Of a DNA stretch of 60,179 nucleotides, positions 46,193 to 54,877 are shown one piece after another; the stretch's first letter is position 1; each line of letters begins with the position of its first letter. Where the stretch lies: contig CANJII010000022.1 in assembly GCA_947474435.1 (NCBI GenBank), positions 1 to 60,179 of the forward strand, given 5' to 3'. Position numbers and translations under genes: made by a program. This stretch comes from Chitinophagaceae bacterium (GTDB lineage: Bacteria; Bacteroidota; Bacteroidia; Chitinophagales; UBA10324). The notes under the pieces were generated by a model. It ran no database searches. It was not told the origin of the DNA and was given only the letters and a program-made list of their open reading frames with translations.

Positions 46193-47011
46193 ATGATGGA
46201 GCCGAAACCTGTTTTAAGTCGCATTACAATTTATCCGATAAAATCATTGGATGGAATTGATTTAGAAAAAGCTGAGATCTCTAGCGGCGGTTGTCTGTTG
46301 CATGATCGGGAGTTTGCAATCAGTGATGAGAAAGGAAATTTTATTATTGGCAAAACAAATCCCCTTGTTCACATGCTGCGAACTTCATTTGATTTAGAAA
46401 ACGAGACAGTTTCATTTCGTTTGCCAGATGAAGAAAGCTGGAATCTATTTCATCTTCAAAAAGAAAAATCAAAAATACAATCATACCTATCTCATTATTT
46501 TGGTGTTCGTGTAGTGCTTAATCAAAACAAAACCGGCCGCTTTATGGACATTCCGGATATTGCAGGAGTAACAGTTCTTTCTACTGCAAGTTTAGAATCT
46601 GTTTCTGAATGGTATGAAAATATTGGGTTGCCTGAAACCAGAAAACGATTCCGAGCAACATTAGAAATTATGGGTGTCCAAGCATTTTGGGAAGATCGTT
46701 TATTTTCTACTGAAGGCCGTGGTATTGAATTTAAAGTTGGTGATGTAACAATAATTGGAATGAGCCCGCGCGAAAGATGTGTTGTTCCAACCAGAAATCC
46801 TGAAACCGGAGTTATTACATCTGGTTTTGCAAAATCATTTGCTAAATATCGAAACAAAAATCTCCCTCATTGGTCAACATTAAATAACTACAGGCACCAT
46901 TATTATCTTACTGTAAATTGTTATATTCCTGAAACAGAAACAGGAAAACTTATTGAAACAGGAAGTGCAGTTGAAATTATTGGCGAGAAATATTTTTATG
47001 CCCCTTCTTAA
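46193..47011 (+). CDS. MOSC domain-containing protein (MOSC_N beta-barrel plus MOSC)
   Basis: 272 residues; two adjacent ATG codons (46193, 46196) are possible starts. ITIYPIKSLDGIDLEKAEI is the MOSC_N barrel. The MOSC core has FWEDRLFSTEGRGIEFKVGD and MSPRERCVVPTRNPETG, a form of the Mo-cofactor sulfurtransferase C-terminal fold with a conserved Cys (RCVVPTRNP). Related proteins (mARC, YcbX) bind molybdenum cofactor and reduce N-hydroxylated compounds. No partner reductase is adjacent. The 3' end directly meets an MBL pseudogene. Confidence 0.9.
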   Translation: MMEPKPVLSRITIYPIKSLDGIDLEKAEISSGGCLLHDREFAISDEKGNFIIGKTNPLVHMLRTSFDLENETVSFRLPDEESWNLFHLQKEKSKIQSYLSHYFGVRVVLNQNKTGRFMDIPDIAGVTVLSTASLESVSEWYENIGLPETRKRFRATLEIMGVQAFWEDRLFSTEGRGIEFKVGDVTIIGMSPRERCVVPTRNPETGVITSGFAKSFAKYRNKNLPHWSTLNNYRHHYYLTVNCYIPETETGKLIETGSAVEIIGEKYFYAPS

Positions 47012-47305
47012 TTGTGAGGCTTTTAATTCTGATTTGATGTTGCACGATGTACAATACTCATCTTCACAATATTTTAAAAAACGGGTTGAGGATACAGTAG
47101 TTTGGGTGATGCAAAAATGATTGCAGAACTGGCTGGAGTAAAACATTTTTTACTTGCTCTTCACGATCCGCAACATACCAATGCACATCTCAATCAATTA
47201 TTTTATGAATTAAAGTCAGGATATAATTATCCATTCAAATACGACATCACTGCAGAAGCAATGAACACTGAATTGCCTTTATTTTTTCATATCAATAAAA
47301 ATTAG
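47010..47305 (+). pseudogene. Remnant of an MBL-fold metallo-hydrolase (C-terminal part)
   Basis: From 47010 the frame reads NCEAFNSDLMLHDVQYSS then QYFKK, like the ADLLIHDAQYT segment of MBL hydrolases. At an A6 tract (47076-47081) one more A would lead into TG, a TGA at 47087-47089 where Trp is expected, then GYSSLGDAKMIAELAGVKHF and LLALHDPQHTNAHL, matching the GWGHSS..DA..LA..AGVK..L.HHDP tail of that family. The N-terminal zinc-binding half is absent. So this is a decayed gene, fused by deletion to the 3' end of the MOSC gene. Not likely translated. Confidence 0.8.
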
Positions 47306-47365
47306 TAGGATATACAATTGAAAGCAATAAAAGAATTGCTTTGCAGATCTTCAAATAATATTAAA

Positions 47366-48391
47366 ATGGAAATCGGAATCGACAGTTTTGCTGCTGCAAA
47401 ATTAAATGAGAATAAAAGCAAGGTAATTAACAGTGAGCAATCCATATTCGAATTGCTTGAAAGAATTGAGCAAGCCGATAAAATGGGTCTCAATGTTTTC
47501 GGAATCGGTGAACATCATCGCAAAGAATTTTTAGACTCGGCACCTACACTTATTCTGGCAGCTGCCGCTGCCAGAACAAAAAATATTTTACTTACAAGTG
47601 CAGTAACAGTTTTGAGCGCAGCAGACCCTGTTCGGGTTTTTCAAAACTTTGCCACACTTGATTTAATATCGAAAGGCAGAGCTGAAATGGTAGTGGGACG
47701 AGGTTCATTTACTGAAGCGTTTCCATTATTCGGATTAAACCTTCACGACTATGATGAATTGTTTATTGAAAAACTAAATCTTCTTTTAACCATTTGTGAC
47801 AACGAAGTGGTTAGTTGGGCTGGACAATTTCGTGCACCGCTACACAACCAAGCAATTTATCCGCGCCCCATTCAGCATCCATTTCCCATTTGGTTGGGAG
47901 TAGGCGGAACACCAGAATCTTTTGCTCGCGCAGGGTCACTTGGTTTGCCTTTAATGGTGGCAATTATAGGAGGAGAAACACATCGCTTTCGTCCATTGAT
48001 TGATTTGTATAGAGAGGCAGGTAAACGAGCAGGATTTAAAAATGAAGAATTAAAAGTTGGCCTGCATTCGCTCGGATATGTTGCAGATTCAACTGAACAA
48101 GCAGTAGCAGAATATTATCCCGGATATGCAGAAACTTTTACGCGAATAGGAAGAGAGAGAGGATGGCCGCCCGTTTCGCGTGCAAGATTTGATTCGCAAA
48201 ATGGATTATTGGGTGCCTTGTGTGTTGGCGGCCCGGAAGAAATTGCCGAAAAAATAATGCGCCACAGTGAAGCGCTTGGTGGAATTTCAAGATTCAGTTT
48301 CCAAATGGATAATGCTGATATACCACACAACAAACTAATGCGGGCAATTGAGTTGATTGGAACTCGTGTGTCACCTTTAATCAACAAGTAG
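47366..48391 (+). CDS. LLM class flavin-dependent oxidoreductase (luciferase-like)
   Basis: 341 residues from the ATG at 47366; a TTG start at 47318 would add 16 non-conserved residues. GIDSFAAAKLN, IEQADKMGLNVFGIGEHHRKE and FATLDLISKGRAEMVVGRGSF are luciferase-like TIM-barrel blocks, with PIWLGVGGTPESFARAGSLGLPL following. It is a class I alkanal-monooxygenase-like protein of the LLM superfamily, probably using FMNH2 or F420-free flavin. Substrate unknown. It ends at a bidirectional terminator. Confidence 0.93.
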   Translation: MEIGIDSFAAAKLNENKSKVINSEQSIFELLERIEQADKMGLNVFGIGEHHRKEFLDSAPTLILAAAAARTKNILLTSAVTVLSAADPVRVFQNFATLDLISKGRAEMVVGRGSFTEAFPLFGLNLHDYDELFIEKLNLLLTICDNEVVSWAGQFRAPLHNQAIYPRPIQHPFPIWLGVGGTPESFARAGSLGLPLMVAIIGGETHRFRPLIDLYREAGKRAGFKNEELKVGLHSLGYVADSTEQAVAEYYPGYAETFTRIGRERGWPPVSRARFDSQNGLLGALCVGGPEEIAEKIMRHSEALGGISRFSFQMDNADIPHNKLMRAIELIGTRVSPLINK

Positions 48392-48430
48392 TTTATAGAG
48401 AAAAATAAATTCAGAAAACATTTTAAAAAT

Positions 48431-48463
48431 AAAAAAGCAGGGAACAATTTCCCTGCTTTTTTT
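48431..48463. terminator. Bidirectional terminator
   Basis: GCAGGGAA (48437-48444) and TTCCCTGC (48449-48456), flanked by six A's left and seven T's right, between the convergent LLM and DUF1761 genes. Confidence 0.93.
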
Positions 48464-48484
48464 AAAAAGCGAAGTTTATTTTAA

Positions 48485-48916
48485 TCAAACCATGTAGGCG
48501 AGAATCATTGCTACTAAAAAGAGAGATGCTAAATGATATCCTGTATTAATAAAAAAGAGCGTCCACGATTTTTTCTCCCAAACAGTTCCACCTAATTCCC
48601 CCGGCAAGTAAAATCCGAGCCAGGTAAATACAGCAGCCATGCAGGCATTTTGCGTAGCCGACATTTCAGCAGTGCCGGGTACAAAAGTCCATGCGGCCAT
48701 GTTGTGAGCAAATACATACGCCATCAGAAAATTTCCGACTATCATAAAAATCATTCCCTTCATCATTACCGAAGAAGCGGGTTTCATATTCGGGTCGTAA
48801 CCCATTTCCTTTCCCCACACTTTTCCAAAGAGCGGAGTGTACCAGATGAATCCGAGTACAAAATTTGCCACCACCGCAATTGCGACAGCCAGCATGTTGA
48901 TGTGCATTTCATTCAT
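48485..48916 (-). CDS. DUF1761 membrane protein
   Basis: 143 residues with four predicted transmembrane helices. VLGFIWYTPLFGKVWGKEMG, the MMKGMIFMIVGNFLMAYVFA helix and WEKKSWTLFFINTGYHLAS are DUF1761 blocks. Function unknown; the family is widespread in Bacteroidota and Proteobacteria. It is transcribed alone, opposite the LLM gene. Confidence 0.9.
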   Translation of the reverse strand: MNEMHINMLAVAIAVVANFVLGFIWYTPLFGKVWGKEMGYDPNMKPASSVMMKGMIFMIVGNFLMAYVFAHNMAAWTFVPGTAEMSATQNACMAAVFTWLGFYLPGELGGTVWEKKSWTLFFINTGYHLASLFLVAMILAYMV

Positions 48917-49094
48917 TGTAAAATATTTTTTAACGGGTGATTAATGCTACCAATATAAAATCAGAAATTAAATTTCATTCCTCCTCATTTTGCACACAAC
49001 ATATTTTATTGTCTTGATTTATTTACCACCTGAAAGAAATCTATTCATTTAAATTTGAAACAGAAAATAAAATCCATCAATCAAAAAAACTTCG

Positions 49095-49293
49095 ATGCCC
49101 CATTTTGTATTTGATTGTTCTGAAGATATCTTGTGGATGAAAGCAGGTGAAGAAATTCTGAAGGCTGTTCATTTTATTGCTGAATCAACAGGCTAATTTA
49201 AACACGGAAATATAAAAGTCCGATGTACCAGTGCTCTCAATAAACAACCGCGAATTTGAAAAGACAACTAATTGCAACAGGATGATGGTGTAA
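49095..49293 (+). pseudogene. Decayed 5-carboxymethyl-2-hydroxymuconate Delta-isomerase-like gene
   Basis: From the ATG at 49095 the frame reads MPHFVFDCSEDILWMKAG then EEILKAVHFIAESTG, a stop (TAA 49194-49196, probably Leu), then FKHGNIKVRC. This is the N-terminus of the CHMI/HpaF fold with the catalytic Pro. After a junction in another frame it reads LSINNREFEKTTNCNRMMV and stops at 49291-49293, the C-terminal motif of the same family (EFEKATYCN-like). About half the ~115-residue protein between is missing. So: one nonsense change plus an internal deletion with frameshift. CHMI acts in aromatic degradation; nothing related is nearby. Confidence 0.8.
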
Positions 49294-49370
49294 TTTTTTT
49301 TATATTATTTGTTTAATTATGATATTTATAACAATTTCAGATTTTTAAAAAAAATAAAGTCAATAATCAA

Positions 49371-49691
49371 TTAATCAGCAACAGTCAGTATTAAAATAAC
49401 AATGTGCTTTTCTGAAGCCTTTTTACTTTCCACTGTTTTTTTATTCTCTGGTGAGAGATGATTTTCAACTGAAAATAGTTTTTGAAGTTCTCTAATAAAA
49501 GTTGAGATGTTTTCAGTTGCAATTTCACAGGTGAATTTTAATTGTGAAATTTTTTGCTTTTTGTAATTAAGTAATCTTCCATTTCGATTTATTATTTGCT
49601 CACATAAATTAATAGCCTTCCGTTTATTTTTCGTCTCCAACGAACTGATCGATATTATCCATTCATAGGATTCATTTGTTTCCTGCTCCAT
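49371..49691 (-). CDS. Small protein of unknown family
   Basis: 106 residues, no signal peptide or membrane helix. The pattern YEWIISISSLETKNKRK, helix, LKFTCEIATENISTFIRELQ suggests beta-alpha-beta-beta-alpha, perhaps ferredoxin-like as in DUF4349-type or signal-domain folds. This is inference only. The C-terminus KKASEKHIVILILTVAD is Lys-rich then hydrophobic. I do not recognise it; coding potential is moderate. Confidence 0.5.
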   Translation of the reverse strand: MEQETNESYEWIISISSLETKNKRKAINLCEQIINRNGRLLNYKKQKISQLKFTCEIATENISTFIRELQKLFSVENHLSPENKKTVESKKASEKHIVILILTVAD

Positions 49692-49777
49692 TTTTTTTAA
49701 AAATATTTTTTTTGGTTAGAAATTATCTGTACTTCAAAATGCTTAATTAAATCATTGAAAAATTTAATTTATTAAAA

Positions 49778-51148
49778 TCAAAACTCAATCAGTTTCACCT
49801 TATTTCTCATGAGATATTGTCGAATGATTTGTTGGGTATCCCGATTGTCGTTGTAATGATTTATTGTATCTACCAATTCTTCCCAAACTGAAATTGATTG
49901 CTGCTCATCCAGGTATCCAAACCCTTTGTAACGGCCTTCTTCCAAACACACGACAGCTTTCTCACCATGTGTTCTTCCCGCTTCAACAATTGCAAGATTC
50001 TGTTTTGTTTCGTTGCCAAAATATTTTATAGCTTTTTGCACTCGCTTGTTATATGCATCGGGCAATTCCTTTCCAATACATGCCCCGTTGCATTGATGAA
50101 CCGAGTGATAAAAACAAGCACCTTCGGTTTCATATAAGCCTGTTAATTTCTGACATAAGCGATAATTTTCCAATACATGCTGCATCAATGCTTTTGCTTC
50201 TTTTAGTGAAGCGCTTGTTACAATTACATCTTTATCGCCAACATCAATTGCCTCAGACGATAAGCATAAATATCCTTCATTATTTTTTTTCACACATATT
50301 CCATAATTAAACCGGGCTCTCTTAAGCGCACGGTTAAAAAACGGCTGATGTTTTTTTATTTCTTCTGATTCCAATAGCAGTGCGACCAGTTCGCTTCCTG
50401 TTAAGTTGAATGAAACATCGGCTATCATCCGCTTCATCATTGCTGCCTTCTTCGAATTTTTTCCATCGAGGTGCTGCATTACTCTCGGACGAATGCTGTT
50501 GCTTTTCCCTATGTATATGATATGACCATCTTCATTATGCAAATAATAGACACCAGTTGATTCGGGCAGTTCATCTAATTTTTCTTTATTCAGTTTCGGA
50601 TGCAATCCGCTGAATGCAAATCGCGATGGAGAAACTCTTGACTCTATGTAATCTTTGTTTATGCCATACAGCATTTCAAATAACCGTGCAGTAGCAACTG
50701 CATCACCGGTAGCTCTGTGTCGGTCATTCACTTTTATTCCTACTGAAGTGCAAAGATTTCCTAAACTGTAAGAAGTTTTACCAGGAATTAAGGCGCGACT
50801 TAGCCGCACAGTACATAACTGATTTCTTTTAAAATTATATCCAAGTTGACCAAACTCGCTTCGGATAAAATTATAATCGAATGCTACATTGTGTGCGACG
50901 AAAGTATTTCCTTCAGTCATTTCAATAATCCGTTTGGCAATATCACAAAAGCGAGGGGCATCTTTTACCATGTCATCACTAATTCCGGTTAGTCGGGTAA
51001 TATTCCATGGAATACTTCTTTCCGGGTTTATTAATGTGCTGAATTCATCTATTACCTTAAAACCATCATGAACAATCACAGCAATCTCCGTAATGCGGTG
51101 ATAAGGTGCATTTCCTCCTGTGGTTTCTATGTCGATGATGGAATACAA
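49778..51148 (-). CDS. DnaQ-like exonuclease fused to a GIY-YIG nuclease domain
   Basis: 456 residues. Residues 1-165 are a DEDDh exonuclease: Asp6 and Glu8 (IIDIETTG), Asp91 (HNVAFDYNF), His144 and Asp149 (HRATGDAVAT). Residues ~195-275 are a UvrC/Cho-type GIY-YIG domain (TGVYYLHNEDGHIIYIGKSN, with Tyr201, Tyr212, Gly214, Arg220). The C-terminal ~280-456 has a few Cys (HQCNGACIGK). The start must be TTG at 51148, because a TAA lies two codons upstream and no in-frame ATG exists. Likely a DNA-repair nuclease working on excised lesions. Confidence 0.93.
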   Translation of the reverse strand: MYSIIDIETTGGNAPYHRITEIAVIVHDGFKVIDEFSTLINPERSIPWNITRLTGISDDMVKDAPRFCDIAKRIIEMTEGNTFVAHNVAFDYNFIRSEFGQLGYNFKRNQLCTVRLSRALIPGKTSYSLGNLCTSVGIKVNDRHRATGDAVATARLFEMLYGINKDYIESRVSPSRFAFSGLHPKLNKEKLDELPESTGVYYLHNEDGHIIYIGKSNSIRPRVMQHLDGKNSKKAAMMKRMIADVSFNLTGSELVALLLESEEIKKHQPFFNRALKRARFNYGICVKKNNEGYLCLSSEAIDVGDKDVIVTSASLKEAKALMQHVLENYRLCQKLTGLYETEGACFYHSVHQCNGACIGKELPDAYNKRVQKAIKYFGNETKQNLAIVEAGRTHGEKAVVCLEEGRYKGFGYLDEQQSISVWEELVDTINHYNDNRDTQQIIRQYLMRNKVKLIEF

Positions 51149-51258
51149 TTCTTAAAGTGATAAGTGAAAGGGGCGAGTGAAGGTGATTATCTGTAGCGCA
51201 AGTTATTCAATGATATACTTACTACTATCGGTCATTATCCACACCACTGACCAATAAA

Positions 51259-53010
51259 TTATTTACATAAATCGCGAACAGCGTTAGGTGCAATGTTGTG
51301 GCCGAGTTGGGCGGCCTTTCTTAAATCGTTGCATGCTTCGCCTTTTCGTCCGAGGTTGTAATAAACAATTCCGCGATTGTAATACGGGTCGGCGAAATTC
51401 ACATCGAATTCAATTGCCTTTGTGTAATCTTCCAATGCTCCGTTGTTATCGCCCATAGTGGAGCGAACACTTCCACGGTTACTATACGCAGTCGCAAATT
51501 TCGGATCAATGCTCAGTGCTTTGTTCAGGTACTTCATGGCTGTATCGTTATAAACGCGTTGCTGATTTTTATTCTGCAAACCTTGTTGCCAGAAAATTAA
51601 ACCAATGTTGCTCCAGGTATCAGAATTATCGGGACTTAAACTTAACGAGTGCTTGTAATCTTTCATGGCTTTATCTAACTCACCTGCTTGTTTGAATAAA
51701 ACACCACGATTGTTGTAGGCAAGTGCTACTTCATTTCCCTTATTAATTACATCGCTCCAGAGCGTCATACCATCTTTCCATACTTGTGCTCGTTGGTAAG
51801 TCATGAAACTATAAGTCGCGGTCATCACTACTAACAATACAGTTGCAATGGTTTTGTAAGAAATGTTTTTATACATTTCATAAAGAGCATATGCAAACAA
51901 TAGAAATAATCCGATCGAAGGAATGTAACTGTACCGATCAGCAATAACAGCACCTCCAACAGGTAGCAATTGCAACACCAATGCAACAGTGATTGCATAA
52001 AAACCAATGCTGAAAAAAACTTTGTTTGTTTTTTTGAATGAATAAAAAACACCTGCAATCATTGCCAGAAAAATTACCGGATAGCCATAAAAAACAGAAG
52101 GAATGCTCTCGCCGGTTTTTGCAGGATACGGATAATAGGCGCTGAGATTTATGGGAATAAATATTTTAAAAATGTAAGTAACGAAACCGTAACAGGCAAA
52201 AACTATCCGCTGCGGAAAACTGAATACTGCATCTTGTATAGCACCTAAATCCTGTTGGGCTCTGATGGCAACAATTCCAAATATGATGGATAGAATGAAG
52301 AATGGAATTTTTTCAATAAAAACTTTTGCGTCCATTTTTCTTCCCATAAAATAATCAACCAACAGCAAAACAATGGTAAGCGAAACTCCAACACCTTTTG
52401 AAAACAATGAACACAAAAAGAAAAGTAAACTGAAAACAAAATATTTACTGTTTAAATCATTCTTCAGATATTTTAAATACCAGAATAAGGAGGTTAGAAA
52501 GAAGCAGGTGTACATTAAATCTTTCAACTCACTCACCCAAGCCACAGATTCAACATGTATGGGATGAACGCCGAATAACAAACTCACAACAACAGCAATT
52601 TCAAAAACACCAGTGATTTCAACTATCACAAATAATACGAGAGCAGTATTTATTAAATGTATAATGAGATTGACAGTGTGGTAGGCTGTTGGGTCTAACT
52701 GAACGACTGAATAAATCCATGTATAAACCATCATGACCAGCGGATGATAATTTCCCATCCAATAAGAAGTGAACAAAACTTTTAAATCAAAATGACGAAT
52801 CATCTGATTGTTTTCGACATATCGATCATCATCAAGATTTACAAAACCATTGGTGAGGGCTGGCCAGTATGAAATTAAAGTGAGCGCTAAAATTCCGGCT
52901 AATGCATACCATAGTTTTTTGTTTGAAGCAAAATTATTTTGCTTCTGTTTTGATTTTTGCTTTGCTGAATCAGCTACTTGGTTTGGATTAATCTTTTTCT
53001 TTTTGCTCAT
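51259..53010 (-). CDS. PMT-like polytopic membrane protein with TPR tail, copy A
   Basis: 583 residues. After a Lys-rich N-terminus come ~10-11 membrane helices. An early acidic loop (GFVNLDDDRYVENNQMIRHF) and WMGNYHPLVMMVY resemble the catalytic loops of TMTC/PMT-like O-mannosyltransferases (GT-C fold). The C-terminal ~425-575 holds TPR repeats (AYNNRGVLFKQAGELDKAM, AYSNRGSVRSTMGDNNGALE, YYNRGIVYYNLGRKGEAC). It should transfer a sugar from a lipid carrier to exported proteins; T9SS cargoes are O-glycosylated in Bacteroidota. Its neighbour is a paralog. Confidence 0.88.
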   Translation of the reverse strand: MSKKKKINPNQVADSAKQKSKQKQNNFASNKKLWYALAGILALTLISYWPALTNGFVNLDDDRYVENNQMIRHFDLKVLFTSYWMGNYHPLVMMVYTWIYSVVQLDPTAYHTVNLIIHLINTALVLFVIVEITGVFEIAVVVSLLFGVHPIHVESVAWVSELKDLMYTCFFLTSLFWYLKYLKNDLNSKYFVFSLLFFLCSLFSKGVGVSLTIVLLLVDYFMGRKMDAKVFIEKIPFFILSIIFGIVAIRAQQDLGAIQDAVFSFPQRIVFACYGFVTYIFKIFIPINLSAYYPYPAKTGESIPSVFYGYPVIFLAMIAGVFYSFKKTNKVFFSIGFYAITVALVLQLLPVGGAVIADRYSYIPSIGLFLLFAYALYEMYKNISYKTIATVLLVVMTATYSFMTYQRAQVWKDGMTLWSDVINKGNEVALAYNNRGVLFKQAGELDKAMKDYKHSLSLSPDNSDTWSNIGLIFWQQGLQNKNQQRVYNDTAMKYLNKALSIDPKFATAYSNRGSVRSTMGDNNGALEDYTKAIEFDVNFADPYYNRGIVYYNLGRKGEACNDLRKAAQLGHNIAPNAVRDLCK

Positions 53011-53062
53011 CAGAATTTATAAAAGTAAAATTGGTTGAACGAACATAAATAATGTGCGTGTT

Positions 53063-54877
53063 TTATTTACATACTTCACGCATTGAGTTTTCAGCATTTT
53101 TATCGCCGAGTGCAGCGGCTTGTTTAAAATCGTTGCAGGCTTCACCTATCCGGTTCAGTTTTATGTAAACAAGTGCACGGTTGTTGTAAGCAATTGCCAG
53201 TGATGGATTCAATGAAATTGCATTGCTGTATTCGGCAAGCGCGTCATTGAATTTTGAATTCACAGCATAAATATTTGCAATGTTGATGTGTGCCTCGGCA
53301 ATGTTCGGATCAATTTTTATTGTTTCAAAAAAATCAGCGCTTGCTTTATCGTAATCACCGGTTGTATAGTATAAAACTCCCCGATTGTAGTAGGCTTTAG
53401 CATTTGTTTGTTCCAATTGTATAACCCGGTTGAAATCATTCAATGCTTTGTCATATTTTTTTAATGCAAGGTTCAGATTTCCGCGATTGGTGAAAGCCTC
53501 TTTGTAATTTGGAGAGAGAGCAATGGCTTTGTTAAAATCGCTTTCGGCTTTTTCAAGGTCGCCCTCGTTTTGATAAATGAGTCCGCGATTACCATAAGCA
53601 ATTGGTACTTCTCCTGCTGAGAGCATATCGTTGTATAATGCCAAACTGTTTTTCCAAACCAATGTGCGCTTGTATGCAACATAACTGTAACCCACTGCCA
53701 TTGCAATAAACAATGCAATTCCGACCAACTTGAATTTATAACTGCGATACAAATAGTTTAACGCTGTGGCAACCAACAGAAATAAACCAATGGAAGGTAT
53801 GTACGAATACCGATCGGCCATCACAGCACTGCCAACCGGAATGAGTTGAAGCACCAGAATTATTGTGGCAATAAAAAACCCAACTGCAAAAATTACAAGC
53901 CTTGTTTTTCTGATTGAAAAAATTGCCAGCACTGTTAAAGCAACCATTAAAAAAACATTGAAGTAATAAACAGCTGATATGCTTTCACCCGCAATAAACG
54001 GATACAGGTAGTAGGCACTTAACTGATATGGAACAACCAGCAGAATAATGTAATTGATAAAACCATACGCTGCAATAAGCATTCTTTCGAATCCGGTGTA
54101 ACTTAAATCGGGAATGGCGCCAGTTGATTGTTGCGCTTTTATGGCAATGATGCCAAACACAACAGAGAGTATTAAAAAAGGAATTTTTTCAAGAATTGTT
54201 TTGGTGGTAAATTTTCTTTTGAAATAAAAATCGACCAGAATAATTACTACTGAAAGCGATGCACCCATGCCTTTTGAAAAGAGTGAACACAAGAAGAAAA
54301 ACAAGCTTAACAAAAAATATTTTTTAAATGCCGGCTGCTTCGCATACTTCATGTAGCACAGCAGCGAAAACATAAAGAATGCTGCATACATCAGATCTTT
54401 CAGTTCGCTGACCCAAGCTACTGATTCAACATGCATGGGATGAATGCCAAAGAACAAACTCACAATCACTGCAATTTCAAAAACTCCGGTCAACTCAATA
54501 ATTAAAAACAAAACCACTGAAGTGTTAATCAAGTGAATGAGCAGGCAGATAAAGTGATAAGCAAAAGGACTCTCTTTTGCAAAAGAATAAATTGCTGAAT
54601 AGAGCAGCATTACAAACGGATGGTAATTTCCCATCCAGTAAGTGGTAAATAAATTTTTAAAATTAAATTGATGAATGAGTGAATTATTTAAAACATACTC
54701 CGAATCATCGAGCGAAACGAAATCATTTTTTAACGATTGCCAGTAAATGGCAAAGCAAGTAAGCAGTATACCGGCTAATACAATTCCGGCTTTGTTACCT
54801 GATAATTCATTTTGATGATTCTGTTTCTTTACTGAACCGGGCAACTGCTGAAGCTCCTTTTTTTTCTTTTTGCTCAC
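53063..54877 (-). CDS. PMT-like polytopic membrane protein with TPR tail, copy B
   Basis: 604 residues, GTG start at 54877. It is collinear with copy A: LDDSEYVLNNSLIHQFNFKN, YWMGNYHPFVMLLYSAIYS, HPMHVESVAWVSELKDLMYA, DRYSYIPSIGLFLLVATALN. The TPR tail (~420-590) is one or two repeats longer than in copy A. The two genes are 52 bases apart, a tandem duplication that has diverged strongly, so they may have different acceptor or donor specificities. Same GT-C inference as copy A; no known glycosyltransferase partner is adjacent. Confidence 0.88.
   Translation of the reverse strand: MSKKKKKELQQLPGSVKKQNHQNELSGNKAGIVLAGILLTCFAIYWQSLKNDFVSLDDSEYVLNNSLIHQFNFKNLFTTYWMGNYHPFVMLLYSAIYSFAKESPFAYHFICLLIHLINTSVVLFLIIELTGVFEIAVIVSLFFGIHPMHVESVAWVSELKDLMYAAFFMFSLLCYMKYAKQPAFKKYFLLSLFFFLCSLFSKGMGASLSVVIILVDFYFKRKFTTKTILEKIPFLILSVVFGIIAIKAQQSTGAIPDLSYTGFERMLIAAYGFINYIILLVVPYQLSAYYLYPFIAGESISAVYYFNVFLMVALTVLAIFSIRKTRLVIFAVGFFIATIILVLQLIPVGSAVMADRYSYIPSIGLFLLVATALNYLYRSYKFKLVGIALFIAMAVGYSYVAYKRTLVWKNSLALYNDMLSAGEVPIAYGNRGLIYQNEGDLEKAESDFNKAIALSPNYKEAFTNRGNLNLALKKYDKALNDFNRVIQLEQTNAKAYYNRGVLYYTTGDYDKASADFFETIKIDPNIAEAHINIANIYAVNSKFNDALAEYSNAISLNPSLAIAYNNRALVYIKLNRIGEACNDFKQAAALGDKNAENSMREVCK

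Noticed and set aside
51229-51252. GGTCA/TGACC hairpin after PMT-TPR copy A
   Set aside because: Only a 5-bp stem with a long loop and no T run on the minus strand.
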